A stretch of DNA of 64,000 nt. Origin: an uncultured Anaerococcus sp. (lineage in GTDB: Bacteria; Bacillota; Clostridia; Tissierellales; Peptoniphilaceae). The DNA lies in contig URUJ01000004.1 of assembly GCA_900551095.1 (NCBI GenBank), positions 1-64,000 of the forward strand, in the 5' to 3' direction. This document shows, in pieces, positions 49,419-59,600 of the stretch; the stretch's first letter is position 1; every line of letters begins with the position of its first letter. The position numbers and the translations under genes are program-made. The notes under the pieces were generated by a model. It was not told where the DNA came from, searched no databases, and was given only the letters and a program-made list of their open reading frames with translations.

Positions 49419-50595
49419 ATTTTAATACTCCTTTTCTATAAACTTTTTCAATCGATCCGGTAAGTGTCTTACCTATCATAAGAGAATTTTTTGACTTAGA
49501 AAGAATATCTTCTTTTCTATAAATAAAAAACTTATCTAAATCAACTAAGGTAAAATCAGCAAGGTATCCTGGTTCTAATTTACCTTTTTTAATCTTTAAA
49601 ATTTCTGAAGGTCTAGTTGACATTATCTTTACTAATTGATTTAAAGATATCAAACCAGATTTTACTAAAACTTCGTAACAAGTAGAAAAGGCAGTCTCAA
49701 TGCCTATAAAACCTGGCGCACCTTGATTTTTCTCCTTTTCCGAATGAGGAGCATGGTCTGTTGAAATTGCATCAACATAACCTTCCTTGATCATCTTTAG
49801 TAAAAATAACCTATCTTCTTCTCTTCTAATAGGTGGATTTACTTTCATCTCATCTCTAGTTTTTTCAGAAAAATATAAATGATGGGGAGTAACTTCGCAA
49901 GTAATTTTAGCTCCCAAATCTTTAAAGTATCTTATAGCTGTCATCGCTCCTTTTGTTGAAACATGGGAAAAGTGCACAGGCATATCAAGTTTATAGGCAT
50001 AGTAGCAATCTCTAATTGTCATTGCATCTTCAGCTACTTCATAATCTATAGCAGAAACTTTGGCAACTTCTTCATGAAGGGTCATGTTGATTCCAAGTTC
50101 CTTAGCTTTAACCATAGCCATATACATAACAGCTGCATCATCTACACCGTGACCGTCATCAGAAATAAACTTTACAGATTCTGGTAAATTATCTAGGTGA
50201 TCAAGGCTTTTTCCATCAAAGTTTTTTGTAATGGTATATACTTGGTCAATCCCAATTAAATCAAGATTTTTTCCTCTTTTTATTATATCTTCATAAACTT
50301 CAGGGCTAGATACAGTTGGTTTAGTATTTCCCATCAAAAGAACATTGGTAAATCCACCTTTTAGAGCGGCATGAGAACCTGTTTCCAAGTCCTCTTTGTA
50401 GGTAAAGCCCGGATCCCTAAAGTGGACGTGGAGGTCTGTAAAGGATGGAAGAAGAGCGAGATTATTACAATCTATAATCTCGTCTGCTTCTTCTTTGGGA
50501 AATTTTTCTGTTATTATTCCATCTTCTACATAAAGATCATTTTTAGAAATTTTTACGTCATCAAAGCCGTAAAGGCGTGTAAAAATTTGCTTCAT
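49402..50595 (-). CDS. pyrC: Dihydroorotase
   Basis: The start is ATG 50595, with a GGAAG site. The frame to 50634 overlaps pyrI and is not supported. The 397-residue amidohydrolase has the zinc motif DLHVHFRDPG, VTPHHLYF, and the STDHAPHSEKEK segment, typical of class I dihydroorotases. It closes carbamoyl aspartate to dihydroorotate. It lies one base from the pyrI stop. Confidence 0.95.
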   Translation of the reverse strand: MKQIFTRLYGFDDVKISKNDLYVEDGIITEKFPKEEADEIIDCNNLALLPSFTDLHVHFRDPGFTYKEDLETGSHAALKGGFTNVLLMGNTKPTVSSPEVYEDIIKRGKNLDLIGIDQVYTITKNFDGKSLDHLDNLPESVKFISDDGHGVDDAAVMYMAMVKAKELGINMTLHEEVAKVSAIDYEVAEDAMTIRDCYYAYKLDMPVHFSHVSTKGAMTAIRYFKDLGAKITCEVTPHHLYFSEKTRDEMKVNPPIRREEDRLFLLKMIKEGYVDAISTDHAPHSEKEKNQGAPGFIGIETAFSTCYEVLVKSGLISLNQLVKIMSTRPSEILKIKKGKLEPGYLADFTLVDLDKFFIYRKEDILSKSKNSLMIGKTLTGSIEKVYRKGVLKYENNR

Positions 50596-50596
50596 C

Positions 50597-51025
50597 TTAT
50601 TCTTCCACGTCATAAATGTGACCACAATAAGCACATTTATATGTTTTCTCTTCTTTGTCTATAAGAATAAATTCACTTTGAACTTCCCTTTCACTTGTAG
50701 ATACGCACTTAGGATTCTGACAGGTTAGGATGTCTATAGCTCTTTCAGGTAATTCTAGGTTTAGTTTCTTAACAACTTCTTCATTTTCTATAATATTTAC
50801 TGTCGCAGTTGGATCTATAATAGATACCGCGTCCAAGTTTATTTTTATATTATTAGCTATTTTTAGTATATCTTTTTTGCCAAATCTAGTAGATTTCGCA
50901 TTTAAAATAATAGCTACTTCATCATCTATATTTTTCAAATCTAAAAGATTATATATTTGCATACCAAGACCTGCCTTGATATGGTCTATTACTATACCGT
51001 CCTTAATACTTGTAATTTCAATCAT
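50597..51025 (-). CDS. pyrI: Aspartate carbamoyltransferase regulatory chain
   Basis: The 142-residue protein has the nucleotide-binding N-terminal domain (IVIDHIKAGLGMQIYNLL) and the C-terminal zinc site with cysteines in CQNPKCVSTSEREVQSEF and KCAYCGHIYD. It makes the allosteric ATCase of PyrB and PyrI, responding to CTP or ATP. It overlaps the pyrB end by eight bases. Many Firmicutes lack this subunit, using only PyrB. Confidence 0.93.
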   Translation of the reverse strand: MIEITSIKDGIVIDHIKAGLGMQIYNLLDLKNIDDEVAIILNAKSTRFGKKDILKIANNIKINLDAVSIIDPTATVNIIENEEVVKKLNLELPERAIDILTCQNPKCVSTSEREVQSEFILIDKEEKTYKCAYCGHIYDVEE

Positions 51026-51944
51026 TGTTTGCCTCCAATAATTTAATAATTAGTGCCATTCTTACATACATTCCGAATTTTGCTTGTTTAAAATAAACAG
51101 CTCTAGGATCGTCATCAACTTCTTTTGCAATTTCATTGACTCTTGGAAGCGGATGCATAACAATCAAATCTTCTCTTGCACGGCTCATTTTTTCCTTATC
51201 TAAAAGATATGAATCCTTAAGTCTTGTGTATTGAGCATCAGAATAAAATCTTTCTCTTTGAATCCTTGTCATATAAAGAATATCAATTTTATCCATTACT
51301 TCGTCAAGACTTCTAACTTCTTCATATCGCGAATTTTCATCAAATACTTCTTCTTTTACGTATTGTGGAAGTTTTAACTCTTCTGGTGATATTAGAATAT
51401 ATTTATTTCCCTCAAAAAGATTTAAAATCTTAATTAGCGAATGAACTGTTCTTCCATATTTTAAATCTCCACAAATTCCTATAACATGATTATCAAAACT
51501 TTCTTTGTAATTACTAATTGTAAGCATATCTGTCAAAGTTTGGGTTGGATGTTGGTGACCACCATCTCCAGCATTTATTATTGGACAATCTGCAGCAAGA
51601 CTAGCTAGGTATGCAGCTCCTTCTTGTGGATGACGCATGGCAATAATATCTGCATATTGGCTGACAGTCTTAACTGTATCTTGGAGGCTCTCACCTTTTT
51701 TAGCTGACGATACACTTGCATCAGAGAATCCTACTACAGATCCACCTAGTCTACACATTGCAGATTCAAATGATAATCTTGTCCTAGTTGAAGGCTCAAA
51801 AAAAAGAGTCCCCAATAGTTTCCCGTCTGCTGAATGAGAAAAATCGGTAGGACTCTTATAAATATCATTTCCTAGTTCAATAATTTCAAGTAAATCTTCT
51901 TTTGTTAAATCGTGCGAATTCAATAAATTTTTAATAGAAATCAT
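51018..51944 (-). CDS. pyrB: Aspartate carbamoyltransferase catalytic chain
   Basis: The 308-residue protein has the carbamoyl-phosphate motif FFEPSTRTRLSFESAM near residue 50, HPQEGAAYLA, and the aspartate-domain MHPLPRVNEI. It starts de novo pyrimidine synthesis after carbamoyl phosphate. It is the first gene of the operon. Its promoter is at 51968-51995, with a leader of about 17 nt containing only the AAAGGAG site, so no PyrR-type attenuator is visible. Confidence 0.96.
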   Translation of the reverse strand: MISIKNLLNSHDLTKEDLLEIIELGNDIYKSPTDFSHSADGKLLGTLFFEPSTRTRLSFESAMCRLGGSVVGFSDASVSSAKKGESLQDTVKTVSQYADIIAMRHPQEGAAYLASLAADCPIINAGDGGHQHPTQTLTDMLTISNYKESFDNHVIGICGDLKYGRTVHSLIKILNLFEGNKYILISPEELKLPQYVKEEVFDENSRYEEVRSLDEVMDKIDILYMTRIQRERFYSDAQYTRLKDSYLLDKEKMSRAREDLIVMHPLPRVNEIAKEVDDDPRAVYFKQAKFGMYVRMALIIKLLEANND

Positions 51945-51967
51945 ACTATCTCCTTTGATTTTTTAAA

Positions 51968-51995
51968 ATTATACCAGTATATTTCTATCTGTCAA
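51968..51995 (-). promoter_or_regulatory. Promoter of the pyr operon
   Basis: Minus strand TTGACA (51990-51995), a 16-base spacer ending TGG (extended -10) and TATAAT (51968-51973). Initiation at about 51961 leaves too little room for an attenuator, so control would be at promoter level or through PyrI feedback. Confidence 0.85.
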
Positions 51996-51997
51996 AA

Positions 51998-52522
51998 TTA
52001 TAATTCACTTATTAAATCTGAGATTGATTTTGTTGTCACTCTACTTTTATCAATGTCTAAATCTTCAAGAATTTCATCAATTTTGGATTGGTTTGTAAAT
52101 TCAATTTCCATATATGGATGAGGGTAGGTATCCTTATCCCATATATCTATATCAAATCTTTGTCCCTTATACCTATAAGAAATTCTCTCCTTCTCTCCCT
52201 TGTATTTTAATTTCACACCCATCTTTTCTAAAATAGATGTCATCATGGATACGGAATCAATATGAACTGTAAACTCATTATTAATCCTTACTTCTTCGTC
52301 ATTTTTAACTTCTTTGAAAGTTAATTCTATAGGGGCTTTTTTATCATCAACTATACTTTCTCTTATCCTTAAATATCCCTTTTCAAATTCACCTGTTTGT
52401 GGTGCAAAAGTGTAATTTTTTTGCAATTCTCTGCTGATTTTTTCAGCTCCCAAACTAATTAACTTTTCTTCAATTTCTTTTGGAACGATTCCCAAAACTT
52501 TTACTTCTATTTCTCTTTGCAT
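51998..52522 (-). CDS. CYTH-domain protein
   Basis: The 174-residue protein begins with the ExExK motif (REIEVKVLG) and has the acidic/basic triphosphate-tunnel pattern (GYLRIRES, KAPIELTFKEVK, RISYRYKGQRFDIDIWDK, EIEFTNQS). CYTH proteins include class IV adenylate cyclases and triphosphatases, and related members act on nucleotides or polyphosphate. The activity here is undetermined. It overlaps the phosphoesterase gene by one base and ends inside the pyr promoter region. Confidence 0.85.
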   Translation of the reverse strand: MQREIEVKVLGIVPKEIEEKLISLGAEKISRELQKNYTFAPQTGEFEKGYLRIRESIVDDKKAPIELTFKEVKNDEEVRINNEFTVHIDSVSMMTSILEKMGVKLKYKGEKERISYRYKGQRFDIDIWDKDTYPHPYMEIEFTNQSKIDEILEDLDIDKSRVTTKSISDLISEL

Positions 52523-53202
52523 TATCCTATCCTTACTGGGGAAAAGTTTACGTAATCACTTGCTACGCATACTAGATTTACCCCTTCAAATTTTCCTTCT
52601 TTTATTAACCTGTGGCCATTTCCATGAAGATGTCCGTATATTACAGTATGAGCTTTGTATTCTTTCGCGAGCTTAAAAAAATCATTCAAAGTGCCATCCG
52701 CATTTATTGGTGGGTAGTGCAGATTTATAATAAGCTTTTTTTCAGAAATTAAACTCTTAATTGAATTTTCAAGCCTCAATAACTCTCTTTTATAAATTTT
52801 TTCATCATGGTCTGTAAAATCCCTACTATCTCTGCTAATCCATCCCCTAGTTCCACAAATTAAATAATCTTCTACTTCAAAAGAATTATTTTGTAAAAAA
52901 TCAATGCTTTTAAATCCGAGCTGATTTAGCTTATTCAGTGAAGACCACCAATAGTCATGGTTTCCCTTCATCATGATTTTTCTTCCAGGAAGATTATCAA
53001 TTTTTTCTAAGTCTATCCTAGCCTCTTTGATATCCATTGCCCAAGAAATATCCCCTGGAATTAAAACCGTATCTTCATCTTTTATTATATTTTTCCAATT
53101 TGTGAAGATTTTTTCCTGGTAATTATCCCAAGCATCTCCAAAAACCTCCATAGATTTTTCTTCAGTGTAATCTAAATGAAGGTCAGCTAGAGCATATATC
53201 AT
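52522..53202 (-). CDS. Calcineurin-like metallophosphoesterase
   Basis: The 226-residue protein has ALADLHLD (metal site), LIPGDISWAMD, MMKGNHDYWWS near residue 85, LHYPPINADG and VIYGHLHGNGHRLI. All five phosphoesterase motifs are present. The family (seen alongside CYTH genes in Firmicutes) has no established substrate. The gene overlaps the upstream SbcC-like gene by four bases and the CYTH gene downstream. Confidence 0.88.
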   Translation of the reverse strand: MIYALADLHLDYTEEKSMEVFGDAWDNYQEKIFTNWKNIIKDEDTVLIPGDISWAMDIKEARIDLEKIDNLPGRKIMMKGNHDYWWSSLNKLNQLGFKSIDFLQNNSFEVEDYLICGTRGWISRDSRDFTDHDEKIYKRELLRLENSIKSLISEKKLIINLHYPPINADGTLNDFFKLAKEYKAHTVIYGHLHGNGHRLIKEGKFEGVNLVCVASDYVNFSPVRIG

Positions 53203-55016
53203 CTATCCTCCAATTTTATCTCGTTTATAAATATATTTTCTGCTTCAAAAAACTCTTCTTCTCGCTTATGGCAAGTAAAATAAATAATTTGCCTGTCAGC
53301 AGCTTCATCAAGTACTAAATACAAGAATCTTATCAAACGTTTAATATCATAGTTTATAAAGGCATCATCAAAAATTAAAAATGAACCATTTATTATTTCA
53401 TCAAGAATACTTAACTTAATCGCTAGATTTACTTGATCAAAAAATCCCTTAGATAACTGATCTTCGCTATATGAGAAAAGTGATTTATCCTTAATCTCAG
53501 TTGATAAAGAACTGTCTAATTTTATATCAAGCTCAGATTTACTTGTGCCTGATAATATTCTTTGCACTTTTTTATTAATTTTATTAATATCCGCCCTATT
53601 TTCTTTGGCTATTTCTAAAATAGTTTCTTTGGCAATATTAATCGCCTTCTTTTCATCTTCAAGATAATTTAACTTATCAATTTGGTATTTCAAATCATCA
53701 CGAAGTCCCGCCTCATTTTGTAAAATATTATCAGTAGAAACAATACTTTTTTCCAAAGAGTGAATTTCAAGGCTCAAATCTTTAATTTCTTCTTCAAGAC
53801 TTGATAGTTTATCTAACTCTTTTAAATTATCATAAGAATTAAAATCAAAACTAATTTCTTCATCATTTTCGAACAGTGTTAAGTCTTGTTTTTTTAAAAT
53901 CTCAAGCACCTCGACAATTTTTTCTCTTTCATTAATTAAACTTTCATATTTTAAAAATCGGCGTCTTAAATTATTATACTCAGATGAGTTATTTCCACCA
54001 TCATTGGTAAAATTCCTTAATAAAAGATAAAAAAACGGCAAAGAAAATAGCAAAATGTAATATCTAGAAAATATAACCGCGATAAAGGTAATAATGATAA
54101 TAGGTATGATATAGAGAATCATCTGATTATTCTTATCCTTATAATTATCATTAAAATCGTCTAAAACCAAGCCTTTTAAATCATTATATGCTTCTAATTC
54201 TTTGTCAATTTCAAACAATCTATCAGACCGCTTTCTATATGATTTGAAATTCTCATCCGATCTTTTCTTGTTATAGAATTGATTGAGTCGCTTTTTTTCT
54301 TGATATATATTTTCTTTTTTATCTAAATCATCCTTAAGCTTTTCTAGTTTCTTGTAGGAAGTATAAAAATCTTTTTTTACTTTATCAATTTGCCTTAACT
54401 TCTCATCAAGGTTTTTAATCTTTTCCTTAGTTTTGTAATATGGCCTTGTATAGGCTCTATCTGTCCCTATTTCCTTTAACCTATTATCTAATATTTCTAG
54501 AGAATCCTTTATCGAAAAATTATAATCTATATCGGATGAAGAGAGTTTTTCCAAAACTTTCTTCCTACTATTTGTGCTTATTTTTTGAATCTGTTCTGAA
54601 GATATATAGGCCTTATAAATATCATAATCTACTCCTAGAAAAAACTTTCCCGGAGCATTTAAATCTGATTTTTTTAAATCTATTTCTCTTCCTTTATTTA
54701 CATCAGTTACCTTATATTCCCCGCTATCGAAACCTCTATAAAGGACATAAGGTTCACCACTTTTTATAATTTTTAATTCTCCAGCATAAATATATGATGA
54801 TTTCGGTCTATAAATCTCTCTTTTATTAGAAAAATTAATCCTAGCCTTGCCTTCATCAAAGCCGTAGAACATACCTTCTATAAAATTTTTAATAGTTGTT
54901 TTTCCACTTTCATTCAAGCCATAAACTAAATTAAAAGAGGGAGATAACTTAATTTTTTTATCTTGAAACTTGCCAAAGGATTTTATGTTTAATTCTTCAA
55001 TATAAATTTTATTCAT
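53199..55016 (-). CDS. YhaN/SbcC-like ATPase with coiled coil
   Basis: The start is ATG 55016, with AGGAG. The frame to 55040 overlaps the upstream gene. The 605-residue protein has NIKSFGKFQDKKI, Walker A VYGLNESGKTTI, long coiled coils around residues 190-280 and 370-460, and two hydrophobic segments near 300-335 (MILYIIPIIIITFIAVIFSR, YYILLFSLPFFYLLL). The signature and Walker B end in YSEDQLSKGFFDQ and FLIFDDAFIN. It is half the size of SbcC, with membrane anchors, as in YhaN. It probably acts with the phosphoesterase upstream in DNA repair. Confidence 0.86.
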   Translation of the reverse strand: MNKIYIEELNIKSFGKFQDKKIKLSPSFNLVYGLNESGKTTIKNFIEGMFYGFDEGKARINFSNKREIYRPKSSYIYAGELKIIKSGEPYVLYRGFDSGEYKVTDVNKGREIDLKKSDLNAPGKFFLGVDYDIYKAYISSEQIQKISTNSRKKVLEKLSSSDIDYNFSIKDSLEILDNRLKEIGTDRAYTRPYYKTKEKIKNLDEKLRQIDKVKKDFYTSYKKLEKLKDDLDKKENIYQEKKRLNQFYNKKRSDENFKSYRKRSDRLFEIDKELEAYNDLKGLVLDDFNDNYKDKNNQMILYIIPIIIITFIAVIFSRYYILLFSLPFFYLLLRNFTNDGGNNSSEYNNLRRRFLKYESLINEREKIVEVLEILKKQDLTLFENDEEISFDFNSYDNLKELDKLSSLEEEIKDLSLEIHSLEKSIVSTDNILQNEAGLRDDLKYQIDKLNYLEDEKKAINIAKETILEIAKENRADINKINKKVQRILSGTSKSELDIKLDSSLSTEIKDKSLFSYSEDQLSKGFFDQVNLAIKLSILDEIINGSFLIFDDAFINYDIKRLIRFLYLVLDEAADRQIIYFTCHKREEEFFEAENIFINEIKLEDR

Positions 55017-56022
55017 CCCTGCTCCTATAAATAGCATCAAGACCTAGTTCTAAAGCTCTTTTATGGAGCTTATCAGTATTTTTAGGGAATTTTTCCATAT
55101 ATTTATCCAATAAAGAATTTGGATATAAACTAACCATATCATAAAGAGTACTATCTTCATCTATCTCTAACTCAAAGTAAGATAGATTTAGTTCATTTTT
55201 TATTTTCTTTTTATTTATATTTCCATCTACTTTAAGTCTTAGGTAATTTTCTTTATCAGCTTTTAGATTTGATTTAATATAGGCTATAAGCTCATCTTCA
55301 TTCTTGAAATCATCCAAACTAAGCTTTAAATCATAAAATCCCATAATGGATGAATCTATATGGGTAATTTCTTCATCGTTATAAATAATGTAACCATAAT
55401 CATAAATATCTGAAAAATCACTAGGTTCAATAGCTCCAGAGTAATATATATTATTTCCAAAATCTTCCCATTTGTGAATATGTCCCAAAGCAACATAATC
55501 AAAGCCTATTTTTTTTAATTTTTCTATATCTAAATTTAAATAATTTGCTTCTGGATTATTTACTGTAGCATGCGCGATTAATATATTAAAATAACTTTTA
55601 TCTAACTTTATGTCATAAGGAAATTCACTTTCATAAATCCTATCATTATAAGATAGGCCGTAGATCCTTGATGAATTAATTTCGTAATACTCAAGATTTT
55701 GGCTAGGAAATATATGAAGGTTATCTGGTTTCATTTTGAAAATCGTTTCATTTTCTTCATCGATATAATCATGATTTCCCGCAACATAAAAAATATCTTT
55801 TCCAAAATCTGATATTTTATGAAAAAGTTCCTTATAATCTTTTAATGTAAATAATGACCTTTCATACAAATCTCCTGCTATCAGCAAAAAATCAATGTCG
55901 CTATTTTTTGATAGGATATTTTCTAATGACTCTTTGTTATTTTTTCTAATTTGATTTGAAAGTCCACTTGTAAAGTCAAACCTATCTCCTAGATGGCAAT
56001 CAGCTAGGTGGATAAATTTCAT
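55009..56022 (-). CDS. YhaO/SbcD-like DNA-repair phosphoesterase
   Basis: The 337-residue protein has HLADCHLGDRF at the start, LIAGDLYERSLF, VAGNHDYID near residue 88, LIAHATVN and LGHIHKWEDF near 177, the nuclease signature of SbcD/Mre11. It pairs with the SbcC-like ATPase, whose start it overlaps. This is similar to B. subtilis YhaO/YhaN rather than the longer SbcDC. DNA end processing is an inference from family membership. Confidence 0.88.
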   Translation of the reverse strand: MKFIHLADCHLGDRFDFTSGLSNQIRKNNKESLENILSKNSDIDFLLIAGDLYERSLFTLKDYKELFHKISDFGKDIFYVAGNHDYIDEENETIFKMKPDNLHIFPSQNLEYYEINSSRIYGLSYNDRIYESEFPYDIKLDKSYFNILIAHATVNNPEANYLNLDIEKLKKIGFDYVALGHIHKWEDFGNNIYYSGAIEPSDFSDIYDYGYIIYNDEEITHIDSSIMGFYDLKLSLDDFKNEDELIAYIKSNLKADKENYLRLKVDGNINKKKIKNELNLSYFELEIDEDSTLYDMVSLYPNSLLDKYMEKFPKNTDKLHKRALELGLDAIYRSRDE

Positions 56023-56588
56023 ATTAAATTTACACTTTCTATTAATTTCTTATTATCTTTTATATTATAAACCGTTAGAGATCCATTATCTATCCAAAAT
56101 GAATTCCAATTTGATAAATCATTTAAAATCCAAAATAGAGTTGACCTAATGGCTATCCCGTGGCTTATGGCTAAGATATTTTTGCCTTCCTCAGATTTTT
56201 CATCAAGAAATGAACTTAACCTGTTAATTACATCTCTTCTTGATTCACCATTTGGATATTTTTGGCCAAAATAGTTTTCTTTTTCTTTTTCAAAAAACTC
56301 TTTATAATTATCTCTCACATCGTAAATATTTTGACCCTTAAAATCACCAAAATCCATTTCATTAAGTCTACAATCTATGAAATAATCCTCAAAACCTAAT
56401 ATTTTTGCAGTCTCCTGACTTCTAACAAGTCCTGATGTGTAAACCTCATCAATTTCATAATTTCCCAACAAATTTTTTGTCTTATCTAATATATATAAAC
56501 CCGACTTTTCAATCCTAGTATCGGGTGTTGAATATTTTTTTTCTATATTTGACATAGTTTGTCCATGCCTAACAAAAATAATTTTCAT
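56019..56588 (-). CDS. Histidine phosphatase (phosphoglycerate mutase family)
   Basis: The 189-residue protein has the RHG motif in IIFVRHGQTMSNIEKK (His 8), LVRSQETAKILG, an NEMDFGDFKGQNI segment and LAISHGIAIRSTLFW containing the second catalytic His. The size fits a cobC/alpha-ribazole-like or broad-specificity phosphatase rather than dPGM. It precedes and overlaps the YhaO-like gene. AGAGGTG precedes the ATG. Confidence 0.88.
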   Translation of the reverse strand: MKIIFVRHGQTMSNIEKKYSTPDTRIEKSGLYILDKTKNLLGNYEIDEVYTSGLVRSQETAKILGFEDYFIDCRLNEMDFGDFKGQNIYDVRDNYKEFFEKEKENYFGQKYPNGESRRDVINRLSSFLDEKSEEGKNILAISHGIAIRSTLFWILNDLSNWNSFWIDNGSLTVYNIKDNKKLIESVNLI

Positions 56589-56641
56589 ATTTCACCTCTT
56601 TTATAATTATAACAAAGTTTAGCATTTTATCTACTTTTACA

Positions 56642-56665
56642 AAATAAAAGACGGTTTCCCGCCTT
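56642..56665 (-). terminator. Terminator of the ABC exporter genes
   Basis: AAGGCGG / CCGTCTT pair (one G-U) across a GAAA loop, followed by TTTATTTT on the minus strand. It lies four bases past the permease stop. The rest of the 56589-56668 gap is AT-rich upstream DNA for the phosphatase. Confidence 0.8.
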
Positions 56666-56668
56666 CTA

Positions 56669-59600
56669 TTATTCCCCACTTGACATAGCCTCAGCCATAT
56701 CTATTCTCTTTAATTTTTTATGGACATAAATTAAAATTATGAGAGATAGTAACAAGGTAATGCCAGCTGACACTATAAAACTAATAGGATGTAGTTTGTA
56801 GGCAAGCATGATATCTCTTGGAGCTACAAGGTCAATTATATACCTAAACATAATATATCCTAGTCCATAACCGAATACTATTCCCAATACTGTAAGCATA
56901 AATATTTCCCTATAAATATAAGAAGTTACTTCTTTAGGATAAAATCCTAAAACTTTTATAGTTGCTAGTTCTCTTTTTCTCTCGCTTACATTTATATCGG
57001 TAATATTATATAAAACCACACTAGCTAACACTGATGAAATCAGTGTTATTACTACTATTACAACATTTAAATTATCTAGCAAAGCATCCATAGAAGCGTA
57101 GGCCTTGCCAGTATTTATAACTGCAAGAACAGATTCTGCGTCTTCCAATTTTTCAATAATCTCCTTAGAATCTCCCTTGATATAATTTGCGTTTATTTCA
57201 ACTTTTTCTTTTGCAAGTTTCTCGTAATAGTCTTTTGATAAATATAAATAATCTGCTACATAATTTTCAGCAATAGCCCCTATTTCTACATCAAGACTTT
57301 TACCATCAACTTTTATTTTTATCTTGTCCTTTTCCTTAATGCCTAGCTTTTTACTAGCATTTTCAGTAAGAACTGCTTGAGATTTTGTTAAATCTATTGG
57401 TTTATCTTTATTTTTTCTTAACCTAACAAAGTCATCAAATTTATCATTGTCATTTGGTACAACTACTGATATATCAATATCTGAATCATCCTTGACAAGA
57501 TTTGCTGAATCATTTTTGATTGATAGAGTTTCATATCCTTTTATTTTATCATTGTAATTTCTTTTTTCTTCATCACTTGCCTTTTCATCTAAAATCGCTA
57601 CCGCCTTATAATCATGGATCTCATTTTGTTGGATTGAAGCAGTGTCTTTTAACGAATCAATCATAGCAAAGCCAAAAAATACCAAGGCCGTACATCCTGC
57701 TACACCGAAGATTGTCATAAACATTCTAGACTTATATCTGAAGAGATTTCTCGCTGTGATTTTTTGCATAAATGAGAGCCTCTTCCAAATCGGTTTAATT
57801 CTTTCAAGGAAGATTTTAGAACCTTTATCTGGCGAAATAGGCAGTAAGAGTCTTGCAGGAGTTTCATTGACAGTTGATTTTGATGTTAATAAAACTGTCA
57901 GACTTACAAGTAATGATGATAAAATAATTGATCCTATTATTACCATAAAAGAGTTCACATAACTAACATCTAGTATTTCAAATCCTGTTGAGTAAGCATC
58001 AAATATAACCTTAACTATAATTAATCTTCCAAGTATTCCTCCAATAATAGAGCCAATGATAGTTGGTATTAAACCATATATATAAAATCTTTTAGCTATC
58101 ATTTTATTAGTATAGCCTAGAGATTTTAATGTACCATTTATTAATCTTTGCTCTTGAATATATCTTTTCATGGTTGTAAGGGTTACAAGCATCGCAACCA
58201 TATAGAAAAATACTGGAAAAACTTTCGATAAGGAATCCATATTTAAGGAATTTTTATAATAAGTGTCAATTCCCTCATTATCAAAAATAGTTTCTACGCT
58301 ATACTCTGGATCTTTTAATTTGACTAGAGCTTCTCTGTTATCTTCAATTTCTTTCTTTCCATCTTGTATTTTTTCTTCTGCTTCGCTCTTTTTATCATCA
58401 AATTCCTTTAGCCCTTTTTCATAGTCGGCTTTTGATGTAATTAGTTTTTTATAGGCATCTTCAAGTTTTCTTTTACCATCTTTTTTGTTAAACTCTAGCC
58501 TATCTCTACCTTGATAATAATTAGTCCAACCTTGATTTATTTCTCTTTGATTATTATCAATTTCTTCTTGACCAAGGTTGATTTTCTCGGTAGCTTCTTG
58601 TTTTTGAGTGTCAAAATCTGCCTTTGCTTTATTATATTCTTCAAAACCTTTATTTAGCTCAGCTTCTTTGGCTTTAACTTCATTAAGAGCTTCTACCAGC
58701 TGTGTCTTTTTCTCATTAAGTTGAGAAATCATATAGTCTTCTTCAGGTGATTTTTGCTCGCCTGTAGAATCTTCATTGCTGTTTTCTTTTAAATCGGCTT
58801 CTTTTTCACTTATTGTTTTATCAATTGCATCTATACCCTTGAGTATTTCAGCTTTTTTACTATCTAATTGATTTTTGCCTTCACTTAAATCATTATATTT
58901 TTTAGATAAAATACTTTCGGTTTCTACAATTTTTGCTTCGAATTCTCTTTTATTTGCTGCTAGTTCTTTTTTAGCATTTTCAAGATTAACTTGGCCATCT
59001 TCTAATTTTTTCCTAGAACTAATTAGCTCATTTTCTCCAGCTTTAATCTTTCTTTCAAAGTCAATTTTATTTATTTCATATTTATTAAAACCATCATCCA
59101 GTTTTTTCTTAGCATCGTTAAGGTCTTTTTCTGTAGAAGTTAATTTATCTTCTGCGTCATTAATATCATTTTCTGCATCAGAGATTTTATCATTTGCATC
59201 GGTTTTTATTTCCTCGAGTACTTCTTTTGGTCTTAGGTAAATATCATCTTCTATTTTTTCTTTCTTTCCCTTAATGAAATCAATATAATCTTTGCTTGTT
59301 TTATCCATTGAATTAGAATTTTTATATGAAATATTTACCTCATTAAACTTTTCATTAATAAAATTATTATCTTTAACAAAAGCTAGGCCATCTATTTCCT
59401 TCTTACCAATAGGAGATAAATCACGCGTATCTTCCATAAATTTCTCACTTGAAGTGAAAAAACCGACTACCTCATAACGAGTGTTTTTTATTTTAGAATT
59501 ATCCCTCTGAGTTTCATTTATATAAGAAAAACTAACTTTATCACCTAGTTTATAATATTTTTTCAATGACTTATCTAATATTATTTCTTCATCATTTTTA

